NCBI GenBank assembly: GCA_951812925.1
Contig: OX638368.1
Span: 161,248,492-161,312,491 of the forward strand
DNA from: Calliopum simillimum
Taxonomy: Eukaryota; Arthropoda; Insecta; Diptera; Lauxaniidae
Length of the DNA stretch: 64,000 nucleotides
Reading direction: 5' to 3'
The notes beneath the pieces were generated by a model that searched no databases, was not told where the DNA came from, and saw only the letters and a program-made list of their open reading frames with translations. Positions 24,100 to 36,100 of this stretch are shown piece by piece (within the stretch, counting starts at the first letter, position 1; each line of letters opens with the position of its first letter). The position numbers and the translations under genes are program-made.

Positions 24100-25710
24100 C
24101 TACAAAAATCTACACAAAGCTGCAGCCAACGTTGTAGTGATTGGACCTGGGTATCAAATTAAAAATTTAAAGCATTTCAACTTTATATGCAAATGGATCC
24201 AGTTGTCGAGTTCAAAGCGTTGGACCCCTCCCCCCCCCTACCAAGCAAAAGGTTTGATAAGCAATCAACATCAACGCGGACATTTTGAAAATATTTATGG
24301 TAATCAGAAATGAGCTATTTTCGTAGTTTGAATATAAATTAAGTGAAAAAACACAACAAAACCAAATACAACCATGCGGTATTGACTGGTAGAAGCAAAA
24401 GAATGCCAGAATGCTCTCATATTCAAGTCAACCTTTTGTTTTTCCACGTGTTCTCTGAGATACAAAATTTATTTCGTTGAAAAAATTCCTATAAATATTT
24501 ATGCGCCCATTTTCGTGTCGCACTGCCAGTGCTGCTTGGGTTATTAGTTGATATTATTCCCTGTCATGTTTTACATGTCATAAACTGACACTTGAACGTC
24601 AACAGACATAACAATTTTTCTATTAAGCTGCCATAATCTTAGGGCAGAGATCTTTATTTTTGTCATGACAACGACGGGTGTGGGTGTAAAGGCTGCAGTA
24701 ATATGGCAGCAGTGCAGTGTTGCAAAACGTTCTGCAATATTTACAAATACTTAACAATGCTTTAAAAAAAAAAGTATTCATATTCCAAAAAAATAAAATT
24801 GTTAGTTTTTGAGCCTCTAGATGAGTACGGGACTTGCACATCCATTACCGGAAGCTCGAAGATGCTGTGTCTGCATTTGTTTCGGTATCAAATGAGAGCT
24901 CGAAACATTTTTTTCTTACATTGACGATTTTTTAGAGTTGCACTTTTTTGTGATATTCGGGTTTGAAGAAGCACGTTCTTTTTCTTATTTATTCATTCGT
25001 GCTTCTACATATATTCGGGATGCCCAATGCCTAACAAGAAGGTTACGTAAGTTCGGCAATAATTCTTATCAAAAACTCTTCAAAATCTGACCTAAAAAAG
25101 TTTCAGTCCAGCATGTTTGGTTTTGTTATGCCGACTTCAGAAAACTTGAGTCCATAGTGTCATTTTCAAATGATCATAACTTTTTAAGAATAAATTATAC
25201 AGTACCCATTCATAGCTAATTTGGAAAATGAAAAATGGTGCTAAGCAATACATTTAGTAACAAAGAGCAAAACATTTTCATTTCTATGTAGCCCCCAAAA
25301 TCGTACTGTTGAACAGTTAGGTTTAAATATTTTTAAAACAATGTGTGATACTAGAATTTCGAGACTGGATTCGGATTCAGCACTGACAAATGACTATTTT
25401 AGCTTTAGTTTGTCGTGTTTTCTTTTTATTTAAATGTACGGTTTTTTGGATCTCATTTTAGAAAAACGATCAGCTAGGATTTCATTCGGAACAGCTTTCG
25501 AAAATATGAAATTGCTGCAATAAGGTGTCATCATTTCATTAGGTGTTTTCATGAAACTTACTTTTGATTGAAGACAGGTGTGTCGGACTCAACGTTGACA
25601 AAAGTATCGAAAGGTTTTTTGTTTTTGGTTTGTTGTTTTTTTAATATTTCGCGAGTAATCTGATTTTGTTGTTCAATAAGTGCTTATACATAAGTAATTT
25701 GATACCTTCA
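24100..25710. other. Unique AT-rich DNA
   Basis: I found no element boundaries or convincing frames. A poly-C run of about ten bases lies near 24230. Confidence 0.4.
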
Positions 25711-25715
25711 TTTTC

Positions 25716-25870
25716 TGGTTCAAAATTCTTTAAAGCTATTCAAAAGTCGAAATTATTATATTTTCGAAATGAAATTTTATAATCGGAGGTATTCGGGACC
25801 GCTGATTACGAATCTGATGTAAGCTTTTCAAAAAAAAAAAAAAAAACACCTAGGGCGGATTCAAAATGCC
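25716..25870. repeat. Composite of two dispersed modules
   Basis: GGTTCAAAATTCTTTAAAGC with CAAAAGTCGAAA resembles the start of the 9.6/21.2-kb repeat. It is followed by an inverted copy of the CCGCCATTTTG module (GGAGGT, GCTGATTACGAATCTGAT, CGGATTCAAAATGCC). Confidence 0.6.
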
Positions 25871-27150
25871 TAATGTTTCCTGACCATACTCACAAAAACA
25901 CCAAGATTTTACAGCTATTTTTTGGTAATTTTGATGTATTTTTTCTTTCGCTATAGTTTCCATTCTTTTAAAAACTTAATCATAGTTTTGAATAGTTGTA
26001 CACTAAGCCAACACTGCAATTTTTAAATTCCTATCTTGCTTATTTTTTACAACAATAACCGTTTCGCTAATGGCTAAAACTCTGTTTAGCCCAAACTTGC
26101 CAGCCTTTTTAAATTCTCTCTTTTTGCTTTCAGGCAATGAAAATGTCAATCAAAAGTCGACGCAAAATTTTTGAAGCCCCATTGAAGTCATCGTCTCTGC
26201 CAGTTTGTCAGCAGCGTAGTAAAAATGTAATTTATTGCGCTATCAATTCAAATTGACATAATTATTTAGCTCTTAAGCGTATCCATATCTCTGCGCTATT
26301 AAGATAGGCCGAATCACGCACACACACACACGGACACTTGTGATCGCACATAGCCACCACGATCAGAGATTGAAAATGCTCAAAAATTATCTTAATTGTC
26401 GCGGATTACGTACGCAAACGCCGTTGTAGAACGCGTAGATCTCTACGTGTCTGTCCGCCGCGACATTAATGTCAAAAGTAGATACAATTTAAATAAATAC
26501 AAAAAATTATTTCTTGTCTTCTGGTGGAGAAAAAGCAACAACATAACACAGGGTTTTCAGTTTTCTGCCTTCAGCGGTGCAGCTTTCAACAAGTTTTTTG
26601 TTACGCAAAGCGCACTTACGGCCTGAATGCAGCCGGCACTTGGAGCGCAGTGCTGCACAAAAGAAATCCCTAATGAGTGATAAATTATTTGTTATAAATC
26701 AATGCTAAACATTATCTCTGGTTGCACTCGCATGCATGTGAACGCCGACCGCAGGCCTCAACAATAACGCATATCCTCCGTCCTGATTAAGCGGTGCAGT
26801 GGAGCAACGCGACGACCGACGCGTTACCCCGAGTGCATTTAATGGTTCTCAGTTGATCACTGCAATAACCAGATTAGTGCCAGATAAGAGGCCATCGACC
26901 GCGTTTTGCTTGATTAATATGCAAATTAATTTGGTTCGCTGGTCTTCGATTGGTCGTTGTTGGAGTGGCGGGCATCTTGACTACGGATTATTTTTTAATT
27001 CGTATCCTTTTGTTTACAGCAGCAGTCATATGTTTCAATTTCTAAAGTTTCTTGCTATCCTTTATGTATTTATAAGCATATGCAAAGTTGTAAACGAAAT
27101 GTTTCATTAAATTTTTAAAATTAATTTTTGATTAAAATGGTTTATGTTGA
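25871..27150. other. Unique DNA, locally GC-richer at 26.3-26.9 kb
   Basis: A short ACACACACACAC run lies near 26312-26325. The stretch 26300-26960 is less AT-rich than the surroundings and holds frames at 26396-26626 and 26799-27110 without known domains. It could be conserved non-coding or exonic sequence. I cannot decide from one genome. Confidence 0.4.
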
Positions 27151-27152
27151 CT

Positions 27153-27591
27153 ATGTAAAAATTATACTAATTTTATGAACTTTTAGTTATTATTTGCAAG
27201 AATCTAAAATTCTATGCATTTTTGAACTTAGAATATCATTACAATTAGGATAAGAGAAAAAAAAACTACTAAACATGGCTATGGTCACATATGTTTCGGT
27301 TACCGCCACGTAACCATCATCAGACCAATTTATGTTTTATTTAATTTATTTTAAATTAAATGAAACAAATGATTCCGCAACCAATGGTTGGGCCTTACCA
27401 AACAACAACAACAACAGGAGTCATGACAAAGTGGAAAGAGAACAAAAATCTCACCATATGCTACCACTTTTTCTGAGGGCACTGAATGCGCTGTGTAAAG
27501 AGAATGACTTCGAAGGTTCCTAGTTCAATCCCGGCCTCGGACAAATAATGACTAAAAGTTCATAAAATTAGTTTAATTTTTAATTTTACAT
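27153..27591. mobile_element. Inverted-repeat element enclosing a tRNA-like B-box
   Basis: The left arm (27153-27196; ATGTAAAAATTATACTAATT, TATGAACTTTTAGTTATTAT) is inverted at 27542-27591. Between them, TAGTTCAATCCCGGCC (about 27523-27538) resembles a pol III B-box. The T-stem does not pair well and a clean A-box is lacking, so a decayed tRNA-derived SINE inside or beside the element is possible but weak. Confidence 0.6.
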
Positions 27592-28154
27592 GTTGTTGAG
27601 AAACATGAGCAGACCTTCAAATTTTTTCACTATTATTTATAAAGTTTAAAACATAATAGCGCATAATCATAGTCAAAATAATGCACACTTTAAGATCAGT
27701 AAAATATGTTTTTAAATAGAGTATGCTTTAAGTCAATCATAGTCGATTTAAAGCACACTCTATCGCTAAAAGTATACTTCAACTTTAAAATAGGAAAAAG
27801 CTGTTGCTAAAATAGTTAGCAATCTCCAAAAACAGAGAAAAATGTCACTTTATGAAAATTTTCCGTGTTTGGAATTTATGATTTTGTGTAAAAAAATATC
27901 AAAACCTTAAATTTTTGAGAACACTGCAAGAGATTTCGATTTTGTTGTATTTTATTTCATATTTCATACTGGGTAAAGATTTGGAAAAACCACAGCGAAT
28001 TGTTTAATTGATGCTTAATATAATGCTAAAGGTATTCCTGTCCCGATAATCATACAGGCCCTCTCTACTTTGTGATTTTTTGGAAGCAACCTTTTTCTGC
28101 ACCGTTCGGGTTCTGCTTACATTTATTTTCTTTAGTAAATAATTGTATAGTTAT

Positions 28155-30022
28155 TAGAGTGGTCCAAATTTTGTATGGAAAAACCAAAAGTGTTAAAAAG
28201 TCAAGGTGCGCGCGACTTTTCTGAATCCTTGGATCCTGCTGATTACAAAAAGTGCTTTGGAACCAAAAAAAAATTGCGTTTAGATATTCCGAAACGAGCT
28301 TGAAGGTACTTTTTTAGGAATTTTTGAGTTTTTGAGTACTTTTTTTAATTTAAACGCTATATCTTTTTAACCAGATAAGGTATTTACAAAAATTAAATTG
28401 CATTTTTGTAAGAATATTTTGAGTCACATTCTGCATTAGCAACAATAAATCTAGTCTTTCCCAATTTTTTTAGCGACACTTTAAACTTCAAAATTTGTTA
28501 ATTTTTTGAGGTGTATGCACATTCAAGAACCGATTTTTTTCTTATTTCGTTCTAGCAAATTTTTTTTTATATTATTATTTTTTTATGCATTAATTTATCT
28601 ATCAAATGATTCCAAGAACTAAGCTATAAACTTCACTTTACTTACTAAAAACCGTAAAATTTAATCAAATTTGACCAAAAAAAAAACTTTGAGTTAAAAA
28701 TTTTCATGGTGAAACAGAAACAACAATAGACATTTGCGATGTATGTGTACATGAAAATTCTAAATCTGGTCTCAGAATTGCTCTATCGCATACGGTTTTA
28801 GAGATATCCTAACCTAAAAATGCTAAAAACACCGTTTTTGCTATTTTTGAAGCTGTTATATCACAACATGGTAACTTTCAGCCTGGTATGGATGTTAAAT
28901 GTGACAGCCTTTTTCTTCAAAACCCAATTTAAATTGTATCGATATCTCTTTGTTCCTCCGAAATATCGTAAGCAGAAATAACAAAAAAACGTGTTTTTTG
29001 CACATTTTCAACTTTTTAGGTTAGGATAACTCAGAGGATAAAAAAGATATCGGTATAATTTAAATTGAATTTTAAAGATTCAGACTGGCACTTTTAACCA
29101 TTATACCATTTTTTGTGGCTGAAAGTAACCCTGACTTGTAATATCACTTTAAAAAGAGCAAAAACGGTGTTTCTTATACTTTTATGTAAAAATATTTCCT
29201 TAACCGTACAAGATACAGCAATCTTGGGACCAAATTCGGAATAAGCATCAACAAATACATCCAAAATGGGTATTTTAGTTTCTTTTTGATTTATTTATTT
29301 TTTTAGTTCCCTTAGAAAATCTATGAAAACTACCTGTTACCTATTTTGCCAAAAATAACATGAAGTGCCAAGGTTTCGATATTGCGAAGAATGTTGTTTT
29401 ACTCAGAAGATTAGGAACTAATGATTTTATAAGAAAAAAGTGGTACCTTACGTCATCCCATTAAGATATCTTATTTCAATGCCTCGAAAACATTAAAATG
29501 AATTTTTTTTTTAATTGAATATAATTAGACTTAATCGTTTTTAGTGAGTAAAACTGTTACTAAAAGCTTAATTGTTGAAATTATTTTAAAGATAAATTAA
29601 TGCGTAAAAATATAAAATTTAAAAAAAAAATTGCTAGAGCAAAATTAGAAAAAAATCGGTTCTTGAATGTGCAAACACCTCAAAAAATTAACAAATTTTG
29701 AAGTTTAAAGTGATGCTAAAAAAAATCGGGAAAGACAAGATTTATTATTATTGATGCAGAATTTGAATCAAAATATTCTTACAAAAATGCAATTTAATTT
29801 TTGCAAATACCTTATCTGGCTAAAAAGATATAGCGTTTAAATTAAAAAAAGTACTCATGAAATCAAAAATTCCTAAAAAAGTACCTTCAAGCTCGTTGCG
29901 GAATGTCTAAACACAATTTTTTTTTGGTTCCAAAGCACTTTTTGTAATCAGCAGGATCCAAGGATTCAGAAAAGTCGCGCGCACCTTGACTTTTTAACAC
30001 TTTCGGATTTTGGACCACTCTA
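28155..30022. mobile_element. Near-complete palindromic transposon with 8-bp target duplication (1868 bp)
   Basis: The tips TAGAGTGGTCCAAA and its complement (TTTGGACCACTCTA after a short indel) are flanked by perfect 8-bp copies of ATAGTTAT at 28147-28154 and 30023-30030. Matching inverted blocks include AGTCAAGGTGCGCGCGACTT, AATCCTTGGATCCTGCTGAT, GTACTTTTTTAGGAA, GCTATATCTTTTTA and TTCAAGAACCGATTTTTT. The outer ~520 bp on each side pair well. The interior is a poorer palindrome down to a loop near 28.96-29.04 kb. It has no transposase. An 8-bp duplication fits hAT or P superfamilies; the tip is not the common hAT CAGTGGCG type. Confidence 0.92.
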
Positions 30023-30261
30023 ATAGTTATATTATTAATTTGCTTACTTTTATTTCATCTATCATTGCCAAACATTCCATGCCTAGCGTAACAAGATCTG
30101 CCACACCCTTTCCGATTTCGCTGAAATTTGGTACATGGTTTTGTTTCATGTGTAAACTTTGGGAAATGGCAAAAAAAAATTTGCGATTTCTTTTTGTGGT
30201 TTGTGGAGGGGCGCAAAAAGTGGAAAAATCGGTAAAATGTGACAAACTCTCCTCAAATAAT

Positions 30262-30800
30262 TGTCAATAACTTGGCAATTTCTCAACCGATTTTCATGAT
30301 TAGACCTGTTTTGGAAAGGTATAAAATTTTTCGTAGTTGATAAAAAGTACTAAATTTACTACTATTTTAGTACTAAACTACAAAAAACGTGCCCAGGTAC
30401 ACATTTTTTACCTTTCAAGTATATTTTTTGGAAAGAAAAAAAATAATCTTTCATATGAAAAAGAGGGAAAATTTGTATTTCTCAAGGCTTAGAAGTTATG
30501 ATTTTTCGAAAATTTGATAAAAAGGTCTGACCACCAAATGGCCCATAACTGGAACATTTCTTAACCCATTTTCATGTTTGGACCATTTTTAGAAAGGTAT
30601 TGAATCACGCTATGCGCATAAAGTAAATGTTTTTTGTATATGGTAAGAGTACTAAATTTACTACTATTTTAGTACTAAACGACAAAAAACGCTATAGCAC
30701 CTGTTTTCGACCTTCCAAAATATTGTTCTGGAATAGAAGACAAAACCACCTTTCTCATGAATTTAAAATGAACATGGTATCTTTTATGGTATAATGTTTT
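30262..30800 (+). repeat. Two tandem ~280-300 bp units with an AGTACTAAATTTACTACTAT hairpin motif
   Basis: AGTACTAAATTTACTACTAT followed by TTTAGTACTAAAC occurs near 30348 and 30649. Upstream matches are CATTTTCATG.TT.GACC and GGAAAGGTAT. The motif is an imperfect palindrome around GTACTAAAT...ATTTTAGTAC. Related sequence occurs near 23.25 kb. Confidence 0.8.
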
Positions 30801-31300
30801 TTTAAGCATTTCAGTACGTGCAATAATTCGTATTATGTAAGTTTTTTTGTAATATACATCATTTTAAATTCCTCGAAAGATTTTTAAAATGAAATACGCC
30901 GTGCTGCAATATGGTTACGTCCTAAGGGACTTAGAAAAAAAAATTTATCGACGCGGCATGGCAGTTTCTCACCGAAAAGGGCCTTGCATTCGTATTGGCG
31001 GTTCCTTTAAGCGAAATGCTTGAAGAGCAAGAAAGCAGAGACCTTACCAAAGCCAAATATTTGATGCTAAGTTACTCGATATTGTACAATTGATGCATAT
31101 TAAGGCACTGCATCACAACTATGTAACGCTTTTTTACCAGGGACCCAAAAATTTCATAATTTAGTTCCCTTACGACGTAACCGTATAGCAGCACGGCGTA
31201 TTTCATTTTAAAAATCTTTCGAGGAATTTAAAATGATGTAAATTACAAAAAAACTTGCATAATACGCATTATTGCATATATTGTAATGTTCAAAAAAGAA
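30800..31300. mobile_element. Foldback with ~140-bp arms
   Basis: GAAATACGCCGTGCTGCAAT, TCCTCGAAAGATTTTTAAAA and GCAATAATTCGTATTATG on the left (about 30810-30935) are inverted on the right (about 31160-31277). The right arm reads AGCAGCACGGCGTATTTC, AAAATCTTTCGAGGAA and CATAATACGCATTATTGC. About 220 bp separates the arms. No target duplication was resolved. Confidence 0.82.
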
Positions 31301-31646
31301 AAGAAATTTGAATTTTTTCAATTTGAATAATTTTTTTTTTTTTTTAATTTGACATGAAAATACAAAAAAACTCGCTCAGTTGATTTTTTTCTCCCTATTT
31401 TTGCAAAGAGTTACCATATTGGATTGTTTTCTGCTCAACATAGTCACATCTTCGTAGAAGCATGCTCTAAAGTGACTATGGTAGTTGAAGAATTAAAGTA
31501 TACTCTATTTTTTTAGCATTTTGCTAACAGAAGCCGGCTTTTATGATGGACTATGATTATGCGCTAATAATTTTTAGAAACCTTTTTTGTACAAAGGCTT
31601 ATAAAAACTTTATCTAAAAAAGTTGCTGTAGCAAAGTTTTTTAAAA

Positions 31647-31808
31647 GCTCCCGGAAATATCGCCAGAAAATGTTTTGGAAGTAAGGCCAAAAATTAACAA
31701 GGAACTAATTTTTTGGCTTACTTTCAAAACAAAATGGAAATAACGCCGGAGTTTTGTATGGAAATTTTTCTTATTTCCAAAAAAATTTCTGGCGCTATTT
31801 CTGGGAGC
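31647..31808. mobile_element. Short inverted-repeat hairpin element
   Basis: GCTCCCGGAAATATCGCCAG with TTTTGGAAGTAAG is inverted at the right end as CTTATTTCCAAAA, TCTGGCGCTATTTCTGGGAG. The arms are about 40 bp and the whole is about 160 bp, of MITE size. An inner GCCAAAAATT / AATTTTTTGGC pair extends the fold. Confidence 0.7.
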
Positions 31809-31809
31809 C

Positions 31810-32700
31810 ATTTCAAAATAAAAGAAAAAAAAAAATAAATTTTAAAACCTTCATTGTTAAAAATTCTTGTTTAAAATTGTTTTTTGACTTTTATTTATTT
31901 AATAGTTTTCCGAAAAAGTTTTTTTAAACAAATTTTGTTTTTAGGCTTTTCCTCCTCAACAATCCGGCCCTAGAATTGCTCTAACAATTTTTGGAATTTG
32001 CAAACAGATGGAAATCAACTGCATACTCAGTTTTTTTAGTTAGTTTTTGTTGAACCTTTTATTTGATACAGAAACAATGTGAAGATCATTTGATAACCAA
32101 AATTCGAACCGAAAAATGGGCAAAAAAAGTTTTTTTTTTTGTATATCTGGACCTCAATGAATAATTTTGCATAAAACAACCTGGAGCGCGAGAACATTTG
32201 GGTTAAGCAGAGTTCAATTGACTCGAGGGCATCCATCTGCTTGACCGCAGATTTCCATTGGTAGTTTGCGTAGTATGTGACCATTTTCATTTTTTCCGAC
32301 TGATATGAGTGGAGATAAAATTTTGTCGGTATGTTTTTAGTAGGTTGGTATTGGAGACGATTCTGAACTACCAAATTTTCAGAATTCGTCGAAGGTAATA
32401 GTTGGTGAATACTTATAAGCTTTGCAGCAACGTAAGTACGTAACGTTTCCTTGACTTGCAGAAGAAATGGATGAACATTCGACTCAACGATTTTGATGTT
32501 TATTGTCATTGACAGGCAAGAAGATTGCCAAAAATTTCGTAAATATTTGGGTAGTGACTTTCACTTTATTAGTTCCACCATGGGCGTATTAACTTGCACC
32601 ACCGTATTACAGGGCTGCTCAAGAAGTGAAGTTTTCCATTTCTTCAATTATAAAACCGCTCAAAAATCAAAAATACAAAGATGCCAAACTAATTGTTACC
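31810..32700. other. AT-rich DNA with an unrecognised 157-codon frame (minus, 32036-32509)
   Basis: The minus-strand frame at 32036-32509 is the longest non-repetitive frame nearby. Its composition is mixed, with a lysine/phenylalanine-rich C-terminal part, but I see no known domain, signal or membrane segment. A 119-codon frame on the other strand overlaps its end and enters the element at 32711. I regard both as unsupported. Confidence 0.3.
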
Positions 32701-32710
32701 TTCATATAAA

Positions 32711-33177
32711 GGGCCGTCCACACGTACAGTCTTACCTGCGCAAACCTAGTTCGTGCAAACTAGAGAGTTTGCTCATACTTTTTGTATTGCGTCCACACGA
32801 CACAGGCAAGTCTGTGCAGTTTTCAGTACACTTCATATTCATAGCAACATGACGTCTAGCAAAAATTTTATTTTCATTTCAATTGTTTTTTCTTTTGTAT
32901 GTTTTCCAAAATAGATAAATGAAAAACGCATAATTTTCATGACTTAGCTATCACATGCATTATAAATGCATTTGAAGACTGCAATTTAAGCGACAGATTC
33001 CAACTTTCCTGCGCAAGCTTAGTTTGCACAAAAAAATCTTTGGATATTCAAAGAAAGCACAGGCCGCACTTTTAAACTGTGCAAACTTGACTTTTGCTGT
33101 CCACACGTACAGACTTACCTGTACAAACCAGTTTGCGCAGGTAAGTTTTGAGATAAAACTGTGCGTGTGGACGGCCC
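32711..33177. mobile_element. MITE with GGGCCGTCCACACG inverted ends
   Basis: The left end GGGCCGTCCACACGTACAGT and right end ACTGTGCGTGTGGACGGCCC are inverted repeats. Inside are repeated subterminal motifs of the form TTACCTGCGCAAAC / GTTTGCGCAGGTAAG, in both orientations, near 32732, 33007, 33116 and 33132. Flanks are ATAAA on the left and TTAAG on the right, so a TTAA duplication is possible but imperfect. No coding capacity. Confidence 0.85.
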
Positions 33178-33179
33178 TT

Positions 33180-36100
33180 AAGAGTGTTTTGTGGCAAAAA
33201 GCCAGATGCCATCTACGTACGCGATATCTTTAAAGTGCTCGCTCAAAGTCCAGTCATGTCATGATGGGTAGAGTCGAGGGCTCTGCTAAGAGAATCGTAT
33301 AGTAATAACGGGAGCAGTATTGCTGACGGCAAACCTTATTGGGCCATTGAGCGGTAAAATAGAAATGCAGGCCAATTTTTACATGAAAAATATGAATTCG
33401 AAATCCATTTGTTTGCTATGCTGCTAAGTTCAAAAGATGAAAGACCGCCAGTAGATGGTTTTGCGGAAATCTAACCAATCAAGTGATCACGTTCAAAATG
33501 CAACTGTATAATGCGTACTTTCAATGCAAATTAAATATTTGACAGTTTGAACGGGAAGAATATTTAAATTTACAAATTAATAAGATCTTAACGAAGACCT
33601 TCTGTAGACGGTCTTACTGTTCTAGGGCAAATAACTAAGTTGCTTCAGATAAATGTGAAATTTGATTTTTGGAGTAATAACAATCTTTGGCCTTGTATAT
33701 TACATGTCCAAAAGATATGGCCAGTTAAAACGCCAGGACTTGCACCATTCTGTTTAACGTACTTTATTGAATCTTAACATTCTGCTATCGCTACCCACTT
33801 TTCACGCCCTACGTCAGCGCCAAATTCGCACCCAGAATTAAAAAGGAAAAAAAACCTCACGTAATAATAAAATCAAAGATCACCATACAATAAATTCACC
33901 ACACAGCAGGACCTCTCCCAAAACCAAATAATCTTAAAAATTTAACTTCGCTGCCCCTTTCAAGTATCAAGGCAGCGCAGCAGCAACACAGCAGACGCAC
34001 AGATGGACAGACGCATGGACGGACAGATGCTTTGCGATCGGGGCTGATCGTTTACATAAGCATTTAAAAGAATTTAATTCAAATTGGAAACGAAAAATAC
34101 GAGAAAATACAAAATAAAATACGAATAAAAAGCATAAATTTAAGGAATTCTCGTTGTGTTGCTCTGGCGCGAAATAATATGGACGAAACCGCGTACAAAT
34201 ATTATTTATAGGCCGTTCGAAATTCGATTGTTTATTTTTTTCCCCTCTTTTTTCCCATTTTCATTATCTGACTTATTTTTATTTTTCAAATTAAATAACG
34301 AACGCAATCGGCGCACAGCAGGATACAAAATTTTTGCGCTTTTGAATTTTTGATTCATTTAAATTTGTTGGATGTTTTTTTTTTTAATTTTGGCTTTGTT
34401 GGAGTCACCTTCGAGTTTTTTCATCTTCATAGTCGTCATCGTCGTCAGTGGACGCTACCATTTTAATGGTTTATATTGCGGACCCGGGGCGACTGAATGA
34501 TATGCCTGGGCGACGTGTTGCGTGTTACAGTTGATTATTTTTGGTTCCTTATGGGTAGCCCAGCCAGCCAACCAGCGAGGGAATCACTGTGAGTCGAGCG
34601 TCCTTTGATGTCGATGGCGTGCAGCGTTGGTGGGGCGGCGCAGCTGCAAGAAGGTGGATGCTTGTTTGGGCACAACTCGATTTGGTTACGCTTTGATTTC
34701 GATAAAGGAAAAAAAATCGAAGCGATAATGGAATTGAAGCAAATGAGCACAGAAACATTTGTAAACCACATCATGCCACATCACTCGACGTCTCACCACG
34801 TCGTACTCTGCTGCTCGGGCACTGCGAATCATATCGAATAAATTGGACAAGGAACATGCAATCAGCTCACAACTTGGGGGCCATCTCTTTGTGGGTCGTA
34901 TGATGGTGGTGTGGAGCACATTAATGTGACCTACCACCAAGCAAGAAGCGCTGTGCGTGCAATTGTCACTGAGGCGATTGGTTGAGTGGGAGTAATTATT
35001 GGATGCATTTTCTTCATTTCACAACATTAATTGCAGTTTGCTGACCTCCAACTTGAGTTGAATATGCGTACTGTATCGTTCATGTATAAGGACCTACCGC
35101 TAGCTAGCATGTAATTTAATCTTCACATATGTACAAGGCAACTCTCCTGACGCAGTTTCGAGTGATTCCTGAACAGACGTCATAAATTTAGTCACATTTC
35201 AAAGAATGACTACAACAAAAAAAGAACTAAAAATTGTTGTAAATTATACGCAATTGTTGTAACACCAACTTCGATGCCATAAACCACCGCCGATTTCAGT
35301 TCCCTTTCTTACTGGTCCTTTTGCCTCCATCAATTTTTGGTTTCTCTTTATTTTGCAGTTTCTGTTGTTCCTTGCATTTGCGCAAGCGCAGCGTGTCCCA
35401 AACTCAAGAAATTGAAATCTCCATTTGGTCCTCGTTTTGGAACGGAAGTGTGTAGGTGGGGTATGCGGTGCATTTTGAGCTCACAATTCAGTTGCATACC
35501 TGAAGTTACTCTTGACAGCGCTGGCTGGCTGGTCAATGGAGCAACGAACAAGCAAATTGCAATCGTTTGCGCCACACTTCGTGTGCCAATCGGTGTCGTG
35601 TTGCCAAACTGTGCGGCGATTGTGCTGCATATTTTATGGATTTGTGTTTTTCTCATGTGCCAGTTGGTTTGTGGGTGGCTGAACACATGGATTTTTTTTT
35701 TGTTTTTTGTAGCGCACTTGGATGTTGTACAGGCAAAGTGGAAGCGTTTTAATTGATTTGTCAGATGAGTTTTTAAAAGTTGACTTTAAACTATGCGATT
35801 TGTGAATCAGTAAACCAGAAGAATTTCCTAGAATGTCAAAACGATCTTTTTCAACTCTGATAGCTGTGTCCGAGAATAAGTCTTTGATTTTATAATATCT
35901 GCCATTCCAACACCGGGATATCTAAATAATTTTGTTATCTCCTTCGAATGTTTACGCGTGTGTTACTCTATCCGAAGATCCTTTACAATGATCCAGTTCA
36001 TAAAAGTTTCAATGTAACAAAAACAAAACCTCACAATTCAGAAAAATGGCAGAAAACATTAAAACAATATCGGCGACAATAGTGAAATTTTGCACCGTTT

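Larger units (their letters stand above)
27658..31565. mobile_element. Outer inverted-repeat element containing nested insertions
   Basis: The left tip AGCGCATAATCATAGTC (27658-27674) is repeated inverted at the right tip (31549-31565). Inside each tip lie related subterminal motifs: AAATAGAGTATGCTTTAA on the left and, inverted, AAATAGAGTATACTTTAA on the right. Inside are the 28155-30022 palindrome, a tandem pair at 30.26-30.80 kb and a smaller foldback at 30.80-31.30 kb. A target duplication was not resolved, so the outer element is less certain than the inner one. Confidence 0.6.

Noticed and set aside
27500..27545. A tRNA gene at the TAGTTCAATCCCGGCC B-box-like site
   Set aside because: The T-stem has mismatches, no acceptor stem pairs and the A-box is unconvincing; at most a decayed SINE.
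32036..32509. 157-codon minus-strand frame as a gene
   Set aside because: No family motif, start context or splice evidence; kept only as a remark.
35337..35756. 139-codon plus-strand frame as a gene
   Set aside because: A 112-codon frame overlaps on the other strand and neither has a recognisable domain; hydrophobic runs come from T-rich sequence.
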